Source: Flavobacterium sp. AG291 (GTDB taxonomy: Bacteria; Bacteroidota; Bacteroidia; Flavobacteriales; Flavobacteriaceae). Taken from it: a stretch of 43,068 bases of DNA. The stretch spans positions 162,405 to 205,472 of the forward strand of contig NZ_QQAR01000006.1 in assembly GCF_003350375.1 (NCBI RefSeq), given 5' to 3'. Shown one piece after another: positions 32,075 through 40,480 of this stretch. The position numbers were made by a program, and so were the translations under genes. The notes below the pieces were generated by a model. The model was not told the origin of the DNA, searched no databases, and saw only the letters and a program-made list of their open reading frames with translations. Position 1 is the stretch's first letter. Every line of letters begins with the position of its first letter.

Positions 32075-33049
32075 TTATGGTCTAGCTGGCTTTTTAAACT
32101 GCCCTGATGCTGTATCGTATTCCAGCATAACCTCCAGTTTATTAATTTCGTTGCCTGTAGTATCAAAAAAATGCAGCTTCTCATCCTTATCCATGACGAT
32201 ACTGCCTGTGACTTTATTATCCAGGTCAAAGGAAAGTGTGGTTGCTTTAGGCTCGTCCTGATTTACCGCCATGTATGTATTTTCGATAAGATGCATGTCG
32301 GACAACTCGATATCGATTACAGCATTGCATTCAATCTGCCGCACGTATATCCTTGTATCATTATAGATAAAATAGATTCCGGTAAGCAGCGCTTTAAAAT
32401 TTACCTTCTGACTTGTCTGGTGGTCTTTAAAATGATTAAACAGTGCTGTGTAATTAAGTATTGCCGCTTCAGGCCGCGCTGTCTCTATTAGCAATTCATA
32501 ATAATTATAAGTGTCCCTACCGTTAACCGAATGGAAAACGGTTACATCCTCCAGGGGAATCTCTGGCAGTTCACCGTCGCACTCGCAACCTACTGATAGT
32601 ATCTCAAATCGCTTAAAGACAGGTTTCACCCTGTTGACCTGCAAGGTTTCCCTAAGCCGCTGCCCGATTTCAGCAAATGTGTACAATTCTATGCCACATC
32701 TTTTTGCGGTATCGAGAGCACCCTGCTGAAAACCGTTTTCCGCTACAAATATCTTTTTATCGATTTGGGGAATGCCCTGGCATTTGCCGTAGAAAGCCTC
32801 AATCTTGTCCACGCTGACCTTTTTGCTGTACTGTTTGCATTCGATGGCTATGGTAATGGTATAGCCGTTGATTTGCGAAGTGATAATCAGGTCAAATTCC
32901 CTTTTCGCCCCATCAACATTGGTAATCTTATAATTGCGCAGGATTTCGGTGCCGGGGCTGGACCTGTAAACCTCTTCAACAATGTTAACGAGTTTCTCCA
33001 AAAATTTACCGTCTGCTGCCATGCGCTTTAAAATAGTGTTAGTACCCAA
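32075..33049 (-). CDS. Mrr-like restriction endonuclease-domain protein
   Basis: 324 residues. The N-terminal 130 residues form a PD-(D/E)XK nuclease of the Mrr/restriction-endonuclease-like group: FDLII (D53), IAIECKQYS (E70, K72), and FVAENGFQQGALDTA as the following strand and helix. The C-terminal 190 residues are a beta-rich domain without recognised family, perhaps for target or partner binding. First gene of the three-gene operon, 131 bases after the HNH gene. It probably cleaves DNA of modified or foreign type, by analogy with Mrr (inference). Confidence 0.8.
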   Translation of the reverse strand: MGTNTILKRMAADGKFLEKLVNIVEEVYRSSPGTEILRNYKITNVDGAKREFDLIITSQINGYTITIAIECKQYSKKVSVDKIEAFYGKCQGIPQIDKKIFVAENGFQQGALDTAKRCGIELYTFAEIGQRLRETLQVNRVKPVFKRFEILSVGCECDGELPEIPLEDVTVFHSVNGRDTYNYYELLIETARPEAAILNYTALFNHFKDHQTSQKVNFKALLTGIYFIYNDTRIYVRQIECNAVIDIELSDMHLIENTYMAVNQDEPKATTLSFDLDNKVTGSIVMDKDEKLHFFDTTGNEINKLEVMLEYDTASGQFKKPARP

Positions 33050-33180
33050 ATATAGCAGAATTTTATTTCTTATTCAGGATGTTATGCTAAACGATATTAG
33101 GGTAAGTGTCATATGAGAATAGTTAAAAAAATATGTTCAGGGTCTTCTCTACTGAATGACATTTCGACTGAACGCAATTT

Positions 33181-34020
33181 TTAAAGAAATTTTCCTTCGA
33201 TAAAATCTTCGTTATCATGCAGGGCTTTATAGAGGGCTGTTTGCCAGGAATTGATGTCTACTTCAGCCCTTGACAAATATGCCTCAAATAAAAATTCACG
33301 TAATTCTTCTTTTCCCTTGTTGTTAAAAATACGTTTCAAATGGGATTCGATGTTCATGTATTCCGAACTGGCCTGTGACTTGTATAGCTCATTAAGCCCA
33401 TAGGATGCAAAATGGTGTTCCATTCTGCGACGGAGCATTACATCGGTACGTGGCAGGTGCTTTACCCTGAATTCAAATTTTATCTTTTTCACCTGTACGA
33501 TTATGCATTCCAGCCATTGGATATCTTCAATATTATCAAAATACGGGTGCAACGTGTGTTCCGATGCCCTGGTCGGTATTGAACCTAACTTACCTTTGTT
33601 GCATTGTGTACACGCTGGCAAGAGGTTTATTGGGGTTATGGAATAGATTGGGAAATTAGCTTTAGGCAGAAAATGATCCAGAGTATCTGCCGGCCGGTGA
33701 TTGCAGTACGGGCATTTTTCATTTGGCGCCAGTATCATTATATCATCATAGATTTCTCTAGCGAGCTGGCCTTTTTTGGACAGTTTATCAGTGTATAGCT
33801 TTTTTAGGGCAGTTTCGTTTGCAATTGCGCTTATTTGAACATTCTGAGGTATTGTATGCAACTCGAGCGATCGAATTTTCCTTTCCAATATGTTTTCGTG
33901 GCTTTTTAGAATCCTGACTTTGGCTGTATACTCGTCTTTTAAGGCAACATCGGACAGATTGGAAATACAGGCTGTGAGTACAGCTTCGACGGTAATTTCC
34001 GGTTTTACGATAAATTTCAT
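33181..34020 (-). CDS. ptuB: HNH endonuclease, PtuB-like (Septu)
   Basis: 279 residues. A zinc-stabilised HNH site: C103 and C106 (CPYCNHRP), D115-H116 (DTLDHFLPKANFP), N132 (TPINLLPAC), C137 and C140 (CTQCNKGK). The wording DHFLPK...NLLPAC..CN is typical of PtuB of Septu defence systems. A helical region of 100 residues precedes it. The gene starts 5 bases after the stop of the ATPase gene, the normal PtuA-PtuB order. In Septu the ATPase and nuclease form a complex that degrades nucleic acid upon phage infection. The assignment rests on motifs and gene pairing. Confidence 0.8.
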   Translation of the reverse strand: MKFIVKPEITVEAVLTACISNLSDVALKDEYTAKVRILKSHENILERKIRSLELHTIPQNVQISAIANETALKKLYTDKLSKKGQLAREIYDDIMILAPNEKCPYCNHRPADTLDHFLPKANFPIYSITPINLLPACTQCNKGKLGSIPTRASEHTLHPYFDNIEDIQWLECIIVQVKKIKFEFRVKHLPRTDVMLRRRMEHHFASYGLNELYKSQASSEYMNIESHLKRIFNNKGKEELREFLFEAYLSRAEVDINSWQTALYKALHDNEDFIEGKFL

Positions 34021-34025
34021 CCTTG

Positions 34026-35522
34026 CTAATTAAAAAGGTTACGCAATATTGCCCTGCCCTCTAGCCCGAGTTGGTTGTTCAACTCCAAAAGGGCATCCTT
34101 GTAATTGAGTTTCTCTTCTGATAGTTCCTGCAGGATATCATGAAAGCCGGCTTCTGTTATTTCCAGGCCAAAAACCTCCCGTGTAAGTATACCGACATTT
34201 TCGCCAAAAGATTCGATGGTAAGCCTGTTGGTTAAGATATTGCTGCCACGCCGCACCAGTTTGATTACGCAGGACCTGGGTACTTCCTGAAGTACTACAG
34301 GCGAATGTGTACCGATGATTGCCACCGCGTTCCGTTTGGTTAGCAGGTTAGAAAGTGCCCTGACAAAGGCTGAAAGCAGTGGCGGGTGCAAATAGGTCTC
34401 GGGTTCATCGATGATGACAAGGCTTTTTTCTTCAATGTGGATCACAAGGTTAGTAATGGACAAAAGTATAATCTTGTGGCCGGAGCTTAGGTTAGAGAAT
34501 ACGGTTTTCGATTCATTGACAAAAGCTTTGTTTTCCGCAATCTTTGCAATCTTTGTCACTTGTGCTGCCTTAAAAATCGGGTCGGTCTCCAAAATTTCAA
34601 GTGCCTTTAGCCACAATTGGTTCTTGCTTCCTTTTCTGCATTTCTCTACTGCGGCCACAAATTCATCTTTCAGCTCATTGGGACTTTTGATGTAGACTTT
34701 GTCATCCTCAATTTTTCGTAAACCGATTGAGGTATATTTAATTTTTCGACCTTCCTTGTCTTCTTTTACAGGCAGGAATTCATCGAAGGCACTAAATGAT
34801 ACCGAAACTATATTTGCAAACGAATTTTCATTATCAGGAGAATTAAAATTAAAGTACCCGTACCTTGAATTCCTGCGGTTTGCATTGAGCAGCGTCGAAA
34901 TCATGTTATTGAACAGAAAGGTTTTACCAACCCCATTCCTTCCAATAACAACGTGGATATTTGTAGGGGGATTCGAATTGGGCTGAACATCGAATTGAAT
35001 CCTGGCCTGTGGTTTTTCCTTAATTTTCGGATAAATATATTCAAACTCAAATGAAGTAAGTGTGGCATCTCCCTGCACCAGCCTTCGGAATTGCCCTTCA
35101 ACAGAAACACGGCTAATGTCCCTAAGCAGGGAGGTTCTTGTCACTTCAAGATCCTTAACCTCTTCGTACAGGTCTACCTTTAAGCAAATATCATTTAGTC
35201 CGGCAAGAATTTCGTCCCGTGTTGTCTCGCCGATGCTATTTAACTTTTCATAATATGACAAATCCTGCCCCAGTGAGAAATAGGAATCATCAAGTTCCGT
35301 GAATGTTTCCGGCAGTACCGTTTTACTTTCTGTCCTATGTCCAATCTTCACATAACCGAGTGAAAATTCCTGCCCGTTGATGTACAGGTTAGCGTTGTAG
35401 AGGGTGTAAAATTCAAACCAATCATTCCAGTCGTCTTTCTTGAGGTAGACGATAGTGGAATAAAGTTTTCTGTTCTGGTTGAGGGTCCAGTATGTCGTTA
35501 CGAATAAGACATTATTTTCCAT
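34026..35522 (-). CDS. ptuA: AAA/ABC-type ATPase, PtuA-like (Septu)
   Basis: 498 residues, cytoplasmic. Walker A GRNGVGKT at 194-201, an ABC-like signature LSSGH at 345-349, Walker B LVIIDEPE at 368-374, and a GTHSP H-loop at 404-408: the AAA_21/SMC-like layout used in defence ATPases. The first 185 residues are a beta-rich domain and the end is helical. Paired with an HNH nuclease gene 5 bases downstream, this fits PtuA of a Septu system. No reverse transcriptase is near, so it is not a retron-linked PtuAB. An OLD-like ATPase is the alternative, but no Toprim domain is present. Confidence 0.8.
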   Translation of the reverse strand: MENNVLFVTTYWTLNQNRKLYSTIVYLKKDDWNDWFEFYTLYNANLYINGQEFSLGYVKIGHRTESKTVLPETFTELDDSYFSLGQDLSYYEKLNSIGETTRDEILAGLNDICLKVDLYEEVKDLEVTRTSLLRDISRVSVEGQFRRLVQGDATLTSFEFEYIYPKIKEKPQARIQFDVQPNSNPPTNIHVVIGRNGVGKTFLFNNMISTLLNANRRNSRYGYFNFNSPDNENSFANIVSVSFSAFDEFLPVKEDKEGRKIKYTSIGLRKIEDDKVYIKSPNELKDEFVAAVEKCRKGSKNQLWLKALEILETDPIFKAAQVTKIAKIAENKAFVNESKTVFSNLSSGHKIILLSITNLVIHIEEKSLVIIDEPETYLHPPLLSAFVRALSNLLTKRNAVAIIGTHSPVVLQEVPRSCVIKLVRRGSNILTNRLTIESFGENVGILTREVFGLEITEAGFHDILQELSEEKLNYKDALLELNNQLGLEGRAILRNLFN

Positions 35523-35610
35523 ATAAGTCCTTATTAATGCTGCAATAATTATTGCTTATGTTGGTGGTTGTTATGGTAAATGTATTAAAATTCCTTTATT
35601 ATTGAAAAAA

Positions 35611-35624
35611 CAGGTAAAGTTACC
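35611..35624. promoter_or_regulatory. 14-base motif copy AGGTAAAGTTACCT
   Basis: AGGTAA / TTACCT is a perfect inverted repeat and fits AGGTnnnnTTACsT. It lies between the divergent PtuA-like and ART-like genes, where it could affect either. Confidence 0.4.
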
Positions 35625-35725
35625 TATATTAAATTTTTTCAGTTTTTCCGTACAAGACGTAAAGAAATATTTTGTATGTTCATTGCCGTTAACCAGCATC
35701 GCCCCGCGGACAAACAAACTACCGA

Positions 35726-36301
35726 ATGCGTAAGTGCCGGAGATGCAATACTGCTTTTTTTATGAATGACCGTTTTAACTACAGATTATCGGAAAGCAAG
35801 AAAAAGGATATTGCTGAAAACCTGATTGATATTCTTACTATTGATGCAAAAATTACTGAAGCTACGCGAGGATTTATCAGCAATTGGCTTTGTACCGGAC
35901 CCGATGAAAAGAGAAAAGCTTTTTTTGATGTCTGGGATATTGTCCTTAAGAATTATATGCCAACAGAAAGACCCATACTATTCCGCTCATGCGAAAGAAT
36001 AGGAAGGAAGAATAAAATAGCGAGTTTCACCGGGCGATTGGAATGTGCAAGAAGATTTGGGAACGGCCAGGATTACCTATTAATTTGTGATACAAAAGAA
36101 GAACTTGAGCTTGTAGAGCAATACTATAAGAAGGGTGAGTACATACGTACGTTTTATCCACTTGGTAAAGTTTTAGTTAAAGCGAGGGACAAAGGAGGAT
36201 GTGGATTTTCCGAGAGAACATGGAGCTTTATTGGTGAAGATGAATACATAATGAGAATTAACGTGGGGAACATCAACAAATTAAAGTGGGTCACAATGTG
36301 A
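35726..36301 (+). CDS. ADP-ribosyltransferase-like protein, hypothetical
   Basis: 191 residues from the ATG at 35726; an ATG at 35762 gives 179 residues and is equally possible. The longer form starts with a CRRC pair. The second half carries an R-S-E pattern of the ADP-ribosyltransferase fold: R87 in PILFRSCER, S100-F-T102 in IASFTGRLECARRF, and E171-D-E173 in FIGEDEYIMRINV, in the correct order and rough spacing. Residues 20-75 are helical. It lies next to a probable Septu system and could be a toxin or effector, or a phage-like protein. The fold call is from motifs only. Confidence 0.55.
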   Translation: MRKCRRCNTAFFMNDRFNYRLSESKKKDIAENLIDILTIDAKITEATRGFISNWLCTGPDEKRKAFFDVWDIVLKNYMPTERPILFRSCERIGRKNKIASFTGRLECARRFGNGQDYLLICDTKEELELVEQYYKKGEYIRTFYPLGKVLVKARDKGGCGFSERTWSFIGEDEYIMRINVGNINKLKWVTM

Positions 36302-36463
36302 GTGAAGGTTAAAAGTAATTACCTTTAAAAGCATTAATTAAAAAAATGGAGATTTTTAAAGTGGTTCAGATCTGTCCGGACAACTAATTACATATAGCCT
36401 ACTGCATTCCCTATAGAATTCAAACTTTGAGTTGCTCTACAAATTAATTAAAAAGAAACTGAT

Positions 36464-37360
36464 ATGGCTAGAAAAGTCTATTACAGCAAACCGTTAAAAT
36501 ATTTTTGGCAAAATTTCTATGGGATCCAGAAGAAGCTGACTCCTGAATATACTGATGACCAAATATTCGCCATACTTCGAAACAATATATTAAATGCCCC
36601 TTTAAGGTCATTTGATAATGAGGGCTCCAGACAATTAATAGTTTCAGGATTAGAGTTGTGGAGACAGGACTCAAGAGGGGAATTATTGCACATTTTCTTT
36701 TTGGATCGGCAATTACGGAGTTTTCTTGAGTCAACGCCATTGTCTGACTTAGAGAATATTAAAAAATTTCTAAATGAAAAAGGAACAAGTAAAGATATCT
36801 TCCATATATATTCAAAAATTCAAAGTAACCGACAAGTATACCAATTTGCCTTGCATTTGCCGTATGAATCTGAAGGATACGCTTTTTCTTTAAGTTTAGA
36901 GGATGATAATAGCGTACAACTCTATTTTTCATTGGCTGACAATGGTGGGCTGATGTCGGATAAATTTTATTCCGATGTTAACAAGAAGGAAGACGAAATT
37001 TCTCTAATTCAATCCAAAATGTTCCGACTTGCAATTAATACAATTGCTTATATGAATTGTTTTCCTGATTGTGTTGTCGATGGAGTTCCAAAGGATTTGT
37101 TAGAACGAAGTGAAGATTTGTCAGCAAAGAACTTTACTTTAAGTACATCTGAAAAGATTAAAGAGAAGGAGAGTTCACCACTTTCAAAAATGCCACATTT
37201 CCGCAAAGGACATTTCAAACTTCTAAAATCAAACTACTTTGTACACAAAAAAGGTCAGTTTATCTTCGTTTCCGAAACAATGGTTAAAGGAAGGGCTAAA
37301 ACGGTTTCAACTTCGCCAGAGATTGATAGATTTGGTGATATAATAAGTTCTGAAACATAA
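36464..37360 (+). CDS. Hypothetical protein with PHxRKGH C-terminal motif (remotely AcrVA2-like?)
   Basis: 298 residues, soluble, AT-rich. The central part (LAINTIAYMNCFPDCVVDGVP) and the C-terminal motif MPHFRKGHFKLLKS...KKGQFIFVSETMVKG recall the RPHxRRGHxxxx....RVRWxPxxV end of AcrVA2-type and related phage proteins. This comparison is from memory and short, so it is only a lead. It is preceded by AT-rich DNA and followed by a convergent PRTRC cluster. No other family was recognised. It may be an anti-defence or a defence-linked gene. Confidence 0.55.
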   Translation: MARKVYYSKPLKYFWQNFYGIQKKLTPEYTDDQIFAILRNNILNAPLRSFDNEGSRQLIVSGLELWRQDSRGELLHIFFLDRQLRSFLESTPLSDLENIKKFLNEKGTSKDIFHIYSKIQSNRQVYQFALHLPYESEGYAFSLSLEDDNSVQLYFSLADNGGLMSDKFYSDVNKKEDEISLIQSKMFRLAINTIAYMNCFPDCVVDGVPKDLLERSEDLSAKNFTLSTSEKIKEKESSPLSKMPHFRKGHFKLLKSNYFVHKKGQFIFVSETMVKGRAKTVSTSPEIDRFGDIISSET

Positions 37361-37441
37361 CTATTAGCCAAGATAGCCCTGGGTTTACCACAAGGAAGCC
37401 AATGATTATTTATTTTAGAGTATAAAGTGTTTTGATAACCA

Positions 37442-37464
37442 GGGAGGGTTATGACAACCCTCCC
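37442..37464. repeat. Perfect hairpin GGGAGGGTT / AACCCTCCC
   Basis: Nine-base arms and a five-base loop, without a T-run on either strand. It lies between the AcrVA2-like gene and the end of the PRTRC cluster, near the change in base composition. Confidence 0.5.
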
Positions 37465-37605
37465 GAAAAACAAAGCGCCCGCACGGCAAGTGCAGCAGGG
37501 TTTATCCCGATGCTGTTGCCATGTGGGCGCATCCGCTTCCAAACCGCAAAAAGGCGTTCCCGACCACAGGGAGGGATTGCCTTTTTGCGCCGCCATCCAA
37601 TATAA

Positions 37606-38391
37606 TCAGCCAACCGCTAACGGTTGGCTGCGAAAATTCCCCAAATTCAGAAAGAAACCCCTCTCAAGGGTCAGCCCCTGCCTGAGTAGCTGCCATAACA
37701 GGCTGCATCCCATCTGTGACAAAACGGAGTTGATGAACAAATCCTGCTTTTCAAGGGCTTCGGCAAGTGAGCAGCTTGGCAGGTCTTCGGTGTCGCCTGC
37801 TTTAAGCAGTTCCGAAAATTCACTTGTAACCTGTGGCAGGCTGCCCACAGGCAGGAACTTTTCCGATACAGGCTGTTTGATATTGCCAATGGTGGACAGA
37901 ATAACCTGTCCCGTGTCCCTACTGTTGCCGAAGTCCATCCAGTAGCGGGGAATATCGGAACGGTGCGTACTCAAATCCAAATCATTTAAAACATCAGCTA
38001 TGCCGAAACGTGCTGCTGCGGTGTCCACACACGAAATATAAATCGCATTCCTGCCTGTTGCGGTATCAACGGTAAAGGGTTTTTCAACGGCTTTCCAAGC
38101 TGTTCCAAAAAATCGGTTGGTACGGGTTATGAGGGCGGCTACTTTGGATAAGCCGACTTCACATTCCGCAAATAATTGCCTGCCACGATTGGCATCGGTA
38201 ATCACATCATCATCCCACAGGCTGACCTGAAAGCCTGCGTGTCCCAATCGTTGCAGGCTGTGCGACATCCGTGCCAAGCCTGTCAGCACCTGTGAGCCTG
38301 TACCGCCTGCCCCGATAAGGCACACGGTTATGGGGTTGGTAGGGTTCAACAGTTCAGGTGCGGTAAAATGTGCTTTTATCTTAGTTTCCAT
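37606..38391 (-). CDS. PRTRC system ThiF-family protein
   Basis: 261 residues. A Rossmann-type ThiF/MoeB/HesA domain: the nucleotide-binding VCLIGAGGTGSQVLTGLARM at residues 23-42, then VSLWDDDVITDANRGRQLF (Asp and Arg of the adenylation site). There are no zinc cysteine pairs. It is the last gene of the PRTRC cluster; its ATG overlaps the stop of the PRTRC B gene by one base. PRTRC clusters are found on plasmids and integrative elements and their job is unknown. A hairpin (GCCAACCG / CGGTTGGC) overlaps its stop. Confidence 0.88.
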   Translation of the reverse strand: METKIKAHFTAPELLNPTNPITVCLIGAGGTGSQVLTGLARMSHSLQRLGHAGFQVSLWDDDVITDANRGRQLFAECEVGLSKVAALITRTNRFFGTAWKAVEKPFTVDTATGRNAIYISCVDTAAARFGIADVLNDLDLSTHRSDIPRYWMDFGNSRDTGQVILSTIGNIKQPVSEKFLPVGSLPQVTSEFSELLKAGDTEDLPSCSLAEALEKQDLFINSVLSQMGCSLLWQLLRQGLTLERGFFLNLGNFRSQPLAVG

Positions 38392-39092
38392 TACAGTAGG
38401 TTATTAAGGGTTAGCGGTGTGGTTCTGAGGGTATAGGTAGGGAATGGTTTTTCAGGGTCAGCCATCAGTTCTTTGTAGAGGTTAAACAGGTTTACGCCAA
38501 TGGGGTTGTGTTCGTTGATATGGTGGGAAAAATAACTCCCGAAAAAATACCCCTGCCATGCCGTAATAAATTCCTCCAAGGTGGCAGCGGATTTTATGGC
38601 AACATCGACATTGCCCATACAAACCGTACCTTTTTGGTAGAGGTTAAAAAACGGGGCGTGGAATAATGGGGTTTCGGCTTTGGGTTTGGTTTTGCCGTTA
38701 AGCGCAAATAGTTGCAGTTCCTTTTTAGTGGCTTTCCAAACGAGCGCAGGCAGGGCAACCGTGCCGTTATCCAAACCCAGGTTTTCGGCAAAGTACAGAG
38801 TTTGCCTTTGGGGCTTGGTGTACCAAACCACGCTGCCGTTAGCGGAGGGGTCAAGGTGCAGCACATTATCAGGCAGTACACCCTCGGGGCGCAGGAACGC
38901 CTTTCCCGCCTGCTCACGGGTGTCAAGGGCTTTGGCAAGGCTTTGCGCTTCCCGTACCGTTAACGGGTGCGGGTTTATAGGGCATCCGCTTTCGTCCATA
39001 TCGTAATATTCAATATAGGGGGCAGTAAAACCACTTGCGGTAAAAACCACAAGGGCGGCTTTAGGCTGGTATAGTGGGACGTTTGGTGTCAT
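38391..39092 (-). CDS. PRTRC system protein B
   Basis: 233 residues, no membrane segment. It matches PRTRC B in length and in conserved stretches (GKAFLRPEGVLPDNVLHLDP, VVWYTKPQ, PLFHAPFFNLYQKGTVCMGN). Function unknown. It overlaps the preceding gene by 32 bases and the ThiF gene by one, so translation is coupled along the cluster. Confidence 0.85.
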   Translation of the reverse strand: MTPNVPLYQPKAALVVFTASGFTAPYIEYYDMDESGCPINPHPLTVREAQSLAKALDTREQAGKAFLRPEGVLPDNVLHLDPSANGSVVWYTKPQRQTLYFAENLGLDNGTVALPALVWKATKKELQLFALNGKTKPKAETPLFHAPFFNLYQKGTVCMGNVDVAIKSAATLEEFITAWQGYFFGSYFSHHINEHNPIGVNLFNLYKELMADPEKPFPTYTLRTTPLTLNNLL

Positions 39093-40248
39093 AGTCGTAG
39101 TTGTTTAGGAGGTAACACAATTCATTCAGAAGTGGGAACAATCGGCATTCAAAATCAAGGGTATCGTTATCCTGTGGCTGCCCATCAAAGAAGCGTTTTA
39201 GTACAGGTTCTTGCTTTGAAAGGCTTTCGCTAAAAAAGCCGTTAACGGATTGTTGCACATTTTCATACAGCCACCCATCGGTGGAAGCCACAAAACCGAC
39301 ATATTTTTCCATTGTGATACATTCATCATCATCAAAATCGTCGTTTTCATAGTCGGGCAGGCAGTTTTTATCTGCGTGTTCGTAGATAGAAGTTTCAGGG
39401 TAGTACTGCCATAGTTGGTAAAACTTTTGGGCAATGCGATGGCATTCCTTATCCAAATCATCAATGGGCTTAAAGGCTGTGAGCCATTCCCCAAAATGGT
39501 CAAAATGCAGAGTGTTCCAAATCCTGCGCAGCATGGTTTCCCCGTAATGCTGTGCAGCCCTTAACTGGCTTACATAGTCATAATAGTCTTTTTGTTCCCA
39601 ATCATCGGGGTCATTTTGTACCCATTCTGATACCATTTCATAGTGCCAATACAAAAAACTGTCCTCGGTGTAATATGGAATATTTACAGTATGGAACAGG
39701 TAGCTGAACACGCAAAGCAAGAGCCGTGCGCCTTTACGGTGCTTCTTGTCCTGCATCATATAATGCAGGGGCAACACGGGAATATAAAAGAGGGTTCTTC
39801 CCGTATAACAGGTTTCTGTTGCTTCAACTACAAAATTGCCGTTATCCTCCAACAGTTCCAAACCGATATGTTGGGAATACTTTTCGTTGAGCAGCCGTGC
39901 TGCTTCGTGTAGGGCAACCTCCCTGCCGTAGGGATAGGCAAACCCTGTGGTATCTACAGGGTTGATACTGTAATGTTTGCACAGCAGCCCGTAACTATAG
40001 TAAAAGTGCTCTTTTTCTCTGCTGTCTGTAATTCCCTGTCCTGTGTGGTGTGGCAAAAAACGGGTTTTCAGAAAACCATAGGCAGCAGCCCCACAGGGGC
40101 TGAAGTCGGGCGGTCGGCAAGCACCTCTGCGGTGTCTTTCCTGCGCTGCAAGCCTGTCAGGAACTCGGCTGTGTTTTTGTGCAGCAGCTTTTGCCTTTTG
40201 TTTTGGGGCAGCCGTAACTGCCCCGCTATTATTTGTTGCATAGTCCAT
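39061..40248 (-). CDS. Protein in the PRTRC F position, hypothetical
   Basis: 395 residues from the ATG at 40248, which lies 13 bases past the PRTRC C stop; the longer frame from 40290 overlaps that gene. The N-terminal 60 residues are basic, Ala-rich and low-complexity. The rest is rich in Tyr, Trp and acidic residues (YYTEDSFLYWHYEMVSEW, ENDDFDDDECITMEKY). By position and length it is the likely counterpart of PRTRC system protein F, but I recognise no motif that proves it. Confidence 0.65.
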   Translation of the reverse strand: MDYATNNSGAVTAAPKQKAKAAAQKHSRVPDRLAAQERHRRGACRPPDFSPCGAAAYGFLKTRFLPHHTGQGITDSREKEHFYYSYGLLCKHYSINPVDTTGFAYPYGREVALHEAARLLNEKYSQHIGLELLEDNGNFVVEATETCYTGRTLFYIPVLPLHYMMQDKKHRKGARLLLCVFSYLFHTVNIPYYTEDSFLYWHYEMVSEWVQNDPDDWEQKDYYDYVSQLRAAQHYGETMLRRIWNTLHFDHFGEWLTAFKPIDDLDKECHRIAQKFYQLWQYYPETSIYEHADKNCLPDYENDDFDDDECITMEKYVGFVASTDGWLYENVQQSVNGFFSESLSKQEPVLKRFFDGQPQDNDTLDFECRLFPLLNELCYLLNNYDYDTKRPTIPA

Positions 40249-40261
40249 AACTTTAGTTTTA

Positions 40262-40480
40262 TTATCCTTTAGTCCCCATAGTGGTTTCAAAACGGTACTG
40301 TACGGTATCGTTTGTAATTTCAGGGCCGACTGTTTTGGCGGTCGTTAGTGTCGGGTACGTGTTCGCATAGAAATTCATCACGGCTTCCACGCTCCATTTC
40401 GGGTCGGGGTCGGTCAGTTCAACCTCATTCCCCTTGTCTTTCATCAGGAATACCCTCCGCAGTAGTGTGGTCTGTAGCAT
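40262..40480 (-). CDS. PRTRC system protein C
   Basis: 72 residues from the ATG at 40480 (MLQTTLLRRVFLMKDKG), which matches the family start better than the ATG at 40504. It has the short PRTRC C pattern RVFL...ELTDPDPKWSVEAVMNFYANTYPTLTTA..GPE. It overlaps the end of PRTRC E by 56 bases. Confidence 0.88.
   Translation of the reverse strand: MLQTTLLRRVFLMKDKGNEVELTDPDPKWSVEAVMNFYANTYPTLTTAKTVGPEITNDTVQYRFETTMGTKG

Noticed and set aside
34026..35522. OLD-family nuclease
   Set aside because: The ATPase lacks a C-terminal Toprim domain and is paired with an HNH gene, which fits PtuA better.
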